Positions 62,473 through 64,000 of a DNA stretch of 64,000 nucleotides are shown here, piece after piece. The position numbers and the translations under genes were made by a program. The DNA is from Oscillospiraceae bacterium (GTDB taxonomy: Bacteria > Bacillota > Clostridia > Oscillospirales > CAG-272), in contig SVRK01000001.1 of the NCBI GenBank assembly GCA_015064855.1, forward strand, positions 78,196 through 142,195. The letters run 5' to 3'. The notes below the pieces were generated by a model. That model made no database searches. It was not told the DNA's origin and was given only the letters and a program-made list of their open reading frames with translations. Every line of letters starts with the position of its first letter. Within the stretch, counting starts at the first letter, position 1.

Positions 62473-62510
62473 TTTAGGGCTACTCAATATTATTAATTGG
62501 TAGCCCTAAA
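62473..62510 (-). other. Long inverted repeat between frr and uppS
   Basis: TTTAGGGCTAC (62473-62483) and GTAGCCCTAAA (62500-62510), 11 bp without mismatch around a 16-nt loop. No T run on either strand, so a stability or processing hairpin in the pyrH operon mRNA is more likely than a terminator. Confidence 0.55.
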
Positions 62511-62512
62511 TA

Positions 62513-63067
62513 TTATATTTCCATTATTTCTTTTTCTTTAGCAGCTGTAATAATATCTATTTCTTTGATGTACTTATCAGTAAGGTCTTGCACGTTTTTA
62601 TCTGAAATCTTTTGCTCATCCTCAGTCATTTCAGAATTTTTCTTCATTTCCTTAGATTTATCCATAGCATCACGTCTAATATTACGAATAGCAACCTTAG
62701 CATCTTCACCAAGCTTTGAAACTTGTTTTTTAAGTTCCTTTCTGCGATCCTCGGTAAGTTGTGGGAAAACAAGTCGAATAACCTTACCGTCATTAGCAGG
62801 TGTAATTCCAATATCTGAAGCAAGAATTGCTTTTTCTATTCCCTTGAGTGTAGTTGAATCCCAAGGTTGAATAACTATAGTTCTTGCATCTGGTACTGTA
62901 ATTGATCCGATTTGATTAATAGGAGTTGCAGAACCATAATAATCAACGTTAATTCTTGAAAGAACGTTAGGATTTGCGCGACCTGCTCTTACAGTGTCAA
63001 GCTCTCTTTCATAGGATTCGATTGATTTTTTCATTTTTGCTTCAAATTCTTTAGTATCGAGTTTCAT
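62513..63067 (-). CDS. frr: Ribosome recycling factor
   Basis: Splits post-termination ribosomes with EF-G. 184 residues, usual length: DTVRAGRANPNVLSRINVDYYG is covered in pieces by RAGRANPNVLSRI and PINQIGSI, followed by QPWDSTTLKGIEKAI, IRLVFPQLTEDRRKELKK and the C-terminal helical arm. Two bases after pyrH with AAAGGAG. Confidence 0.97.
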   Translation of the reverse strand: MKLDTKEFEAKMKKSIESYERELDTVRAGRANPNVLSRINVDYYGSATPINQIGSITVPDARTIVIQPWDSTTLKGIEKAILASDIGITPANDGKVIRLVFPQLTEDRRKELKKQVSKLGEDAKVAIRNIRRDAMDKSKEMKKNSEMTEDEQKISDKNVQDLTDKYIKEIDIITAAKEKEIMEI

Positions 63068-63068
63068 A

Positions 63069-63788
63069 TTATTCTCCTTTTACTATGGTACCCATTTCAG
63101 CGCCCATAATTACTTTATAAATATTTTCACAATCATCTAACCCGAAGACGTGAATTGATATACTGTTATCCATGGCAAATGAGGTAGCGGTTGAATCCAT
63201 AGCTTGAAGTCCTCTTGCCAAAATTTCTTTATATGTAATTTCAGATATTTTTTCTGCTGTTTTATCCTTTCGTGGGTCTGCAGTGTAAATAGCATCAATA
63301 TTTTTAGCCATCAAAACCACATCTGCACCAATTTCAGCAGCCCTAACAACAGCTGCTGTATCCGTTGAAACAAATGGAATGCCAAGTCCACCACCAAAGA
63401 TTACAACCTTGTTTTTAGAAAGAGCTTCTATAGCATCATCTCTAACAAACGGCTTAGCAAATGCACGCATTTCAACAGCTGTCATTACCTCAGTGTCTAT
63501 ACCACATCGAATAAATGCTTCTTGCAAAGCGATAGCATTTATACAAGTTGCCATCATACCCATATGGTCAGCCTTTACTCTATCCATTTTACCACCACTA
63601 CGTCCGCGCCAAATATTACCTGCGCCAACAATGATGCCAAACTGAACCCCCTCGTCCATACATTTTTTTAATATGGACGCTATTTTCTCAATATAATCAA
63701 AATTTAAAATTCCGTCCTTGCCATTTGATATTGCCTCGCCCGAAAGCTTTAATAATACTCTTTTATAAATCGGTGTCTGGTTTTCCAA
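63069..63788 (-). CDS. pyrH: UMP kinase
   Basis: Hexameric kinase making UDP. 239 residues: YKRVLLKLSGEAISN, IVGAGNIWRGRSG, VKADHMGMMATCINAIAL, GGGLGIPFVSTDTAAVVRA and KNIDAIYTADPRKD. The TTG at 63788 is chosen because AAGGAG lies 6 nt upstream; an in-frame ATG at 63806 places that site within the coding sequence. Heads the pyrH-frr-uppS-cdsA-dxr-rseP-ispG-polC run. rpsB-tsf, its usual upstream partner, is at the opposite end of the window and strand. Confidence 0.95.
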   Translation of the reverse strand: MENQTPIYKRVLLKLSGEAISNGKDGILNFDYIEKIASILKKCMDEGVQFGIIVGAGNIWRGRSGGKMDRVKADHMGMMATCINAIALQEAFIRCGIDTEVMTAVEMRAFAKPFVRDDAIEALSKNKVVIFGGGLGIPFVSTDTAAVVRAAEIGADVVLMAKNIDAIYTADPRKDKTAEKISEITYKEILARGLQAMDSTATSFAMDNSISIHVFGLDDCENIYKVIMGAEMGTIVKGE

Positions 63789-63892
63789 AGCAAACTCCTT
63801 ATACATACATATATTATTTTATCATATATATAATACTATATTTTAATCAATTTGTAAATAGAAAAATATAAAATTAAGTTTAATTTTTGCAT

Positions 63893-63923
63893 AAAAAAAG
63901 GAATTCAAACGAATTCCTTTTTT
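63893..63923 (-). terminator. Rho-independent terminator after rpsU
   Basis: AAAAAAAGGAATTC/GAATTCCTTTTTT with an AAAC loop; works on both strands and closes the gene at the window edge. Confidence 0.85.
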
Positions 63924-63946
63924 ATTTTGTTTTAATTAGCAATAAA

Positions 63947-64000
63947 TTATTTAAATTTACGCTTTCTAGCAGCCTCAGATTTCTTCTTTCTCTTTACGCT
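63947..64000 (-). CDS. rpsU: 30S ribosomal protein S21, 3' end
   Basis: Only the last 17 codons and the TAA stop lie in the window. They read KRKKKSEAARKRKFK at the end, matching the S21 C-terminus (typically KRKSEAARKRK). The gene continues beyond base 64000. Confidence 0.85.
   Translation of the reverse strand, partial: SVKRKKKSEAARKRKFK

Noticed and set aside
63807..63890. Promoter TTGATT-18-TATGAT for pyrH
   Set aside because: Spacing and -10 are weak in a very AT-rich stretch; a promoter must exist but I cannot place it.

Overview
The window looks like chromosomal core from a low-GC, spore-forming Clostridia-type Firmicute. Evidence for this is the presence of both PolC and DnaE polymerases, the sporulation genes spoIIID, yqfC and yqfD, whiA, the ylxM-ffh-rpsP-khpA cluster, AGGAGG and AGGTGAT ribosome binding sites, frequent TTG starts, and sigma-A promoters of the TTGACA-17-TATAAT type. 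An Oscillospirales gut lineage is my inference from the style of several conserved hypothetical proteins. I see no rRNA, tRNA, CRISPR array, prophage or insertion sequence.

Layout. 0-2 kb: rpsB-tsf with a structured leader. 2-14.6 kb: a long plus-strand run, nusB, a TsaD paralogue, xseA, xseB, ispA, tlyA, argR, recN, murB, whiA and dnaE. 14.6-20.5 kb: cell-envelope genes (a BofC-like protein, a class A PBP, a divergent TspO-like protein, a D,D-carboxypeptidase) and pgi. 20.6-22.4 kb: a small P-loop protein, about 420 nt of repeat-rich untranslated DNA, and a Cys-rich conserved protein. 22.4-25.5 kb: an ABC importer with a Crp/Fnr regulator; its binding protein appears circularly permuted. 25.5-28.7 kb: galE, galM, spoIIID and a DNA glycosylase. 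28.8-32.2 kb: ylxM, ffh, rpsP, khpA and manA. 32.2-38.6 kb (minus): rhaB, rhaA, prs, argS, yebC. 38.7-45.7 kb (minus): yqfC, yqfD, phoH, ybeY, era, recO, mutS2. 46-48.8 kb: mgtE, whose leader holds a 25-codon ORF inside a stem, then a DUF3343/cysteine desulfurase pair. 48.8-52.3 kb (minus): vanZ-like, rpe, ispF, ispD, blaI-like and acp. 52.3-53 kb: a winged-helix regulator. 53-64 kb (minus): pyrH, frr, uppS, cdsA, dxr, rseP, ispG and polC, then the 3' end of rpsU.

How the genes work together. Much of the non-mevalonate isoprenoid route is present (dxr, ispD, ispF, ispG), continuing to ispA and uppS, which make the undecaprenyl carrier used with murB, the PBP and the carboxypeptidase for peptidoglycan. 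Translation and RNA genes (rpsB, tsf, frr, rpsP, khpA, ffh, era, ybeY, tlyA) and replication/repair genes (polC, dnaE, recN, recO, xseAB, mutS2) dominate. Sugar entry is served by galEM, manA, rhaBA and pgi.

The most notable observations are the circularly permuted substrate-binding protein at 23800-24792, the uORF-in-stem leader of mgtE at 45877-46030, the repeat-rich untranslated region at 21015-21437, and two hairpins that sequester a Shine-Dalgarno sequence (murB and tspO-like).
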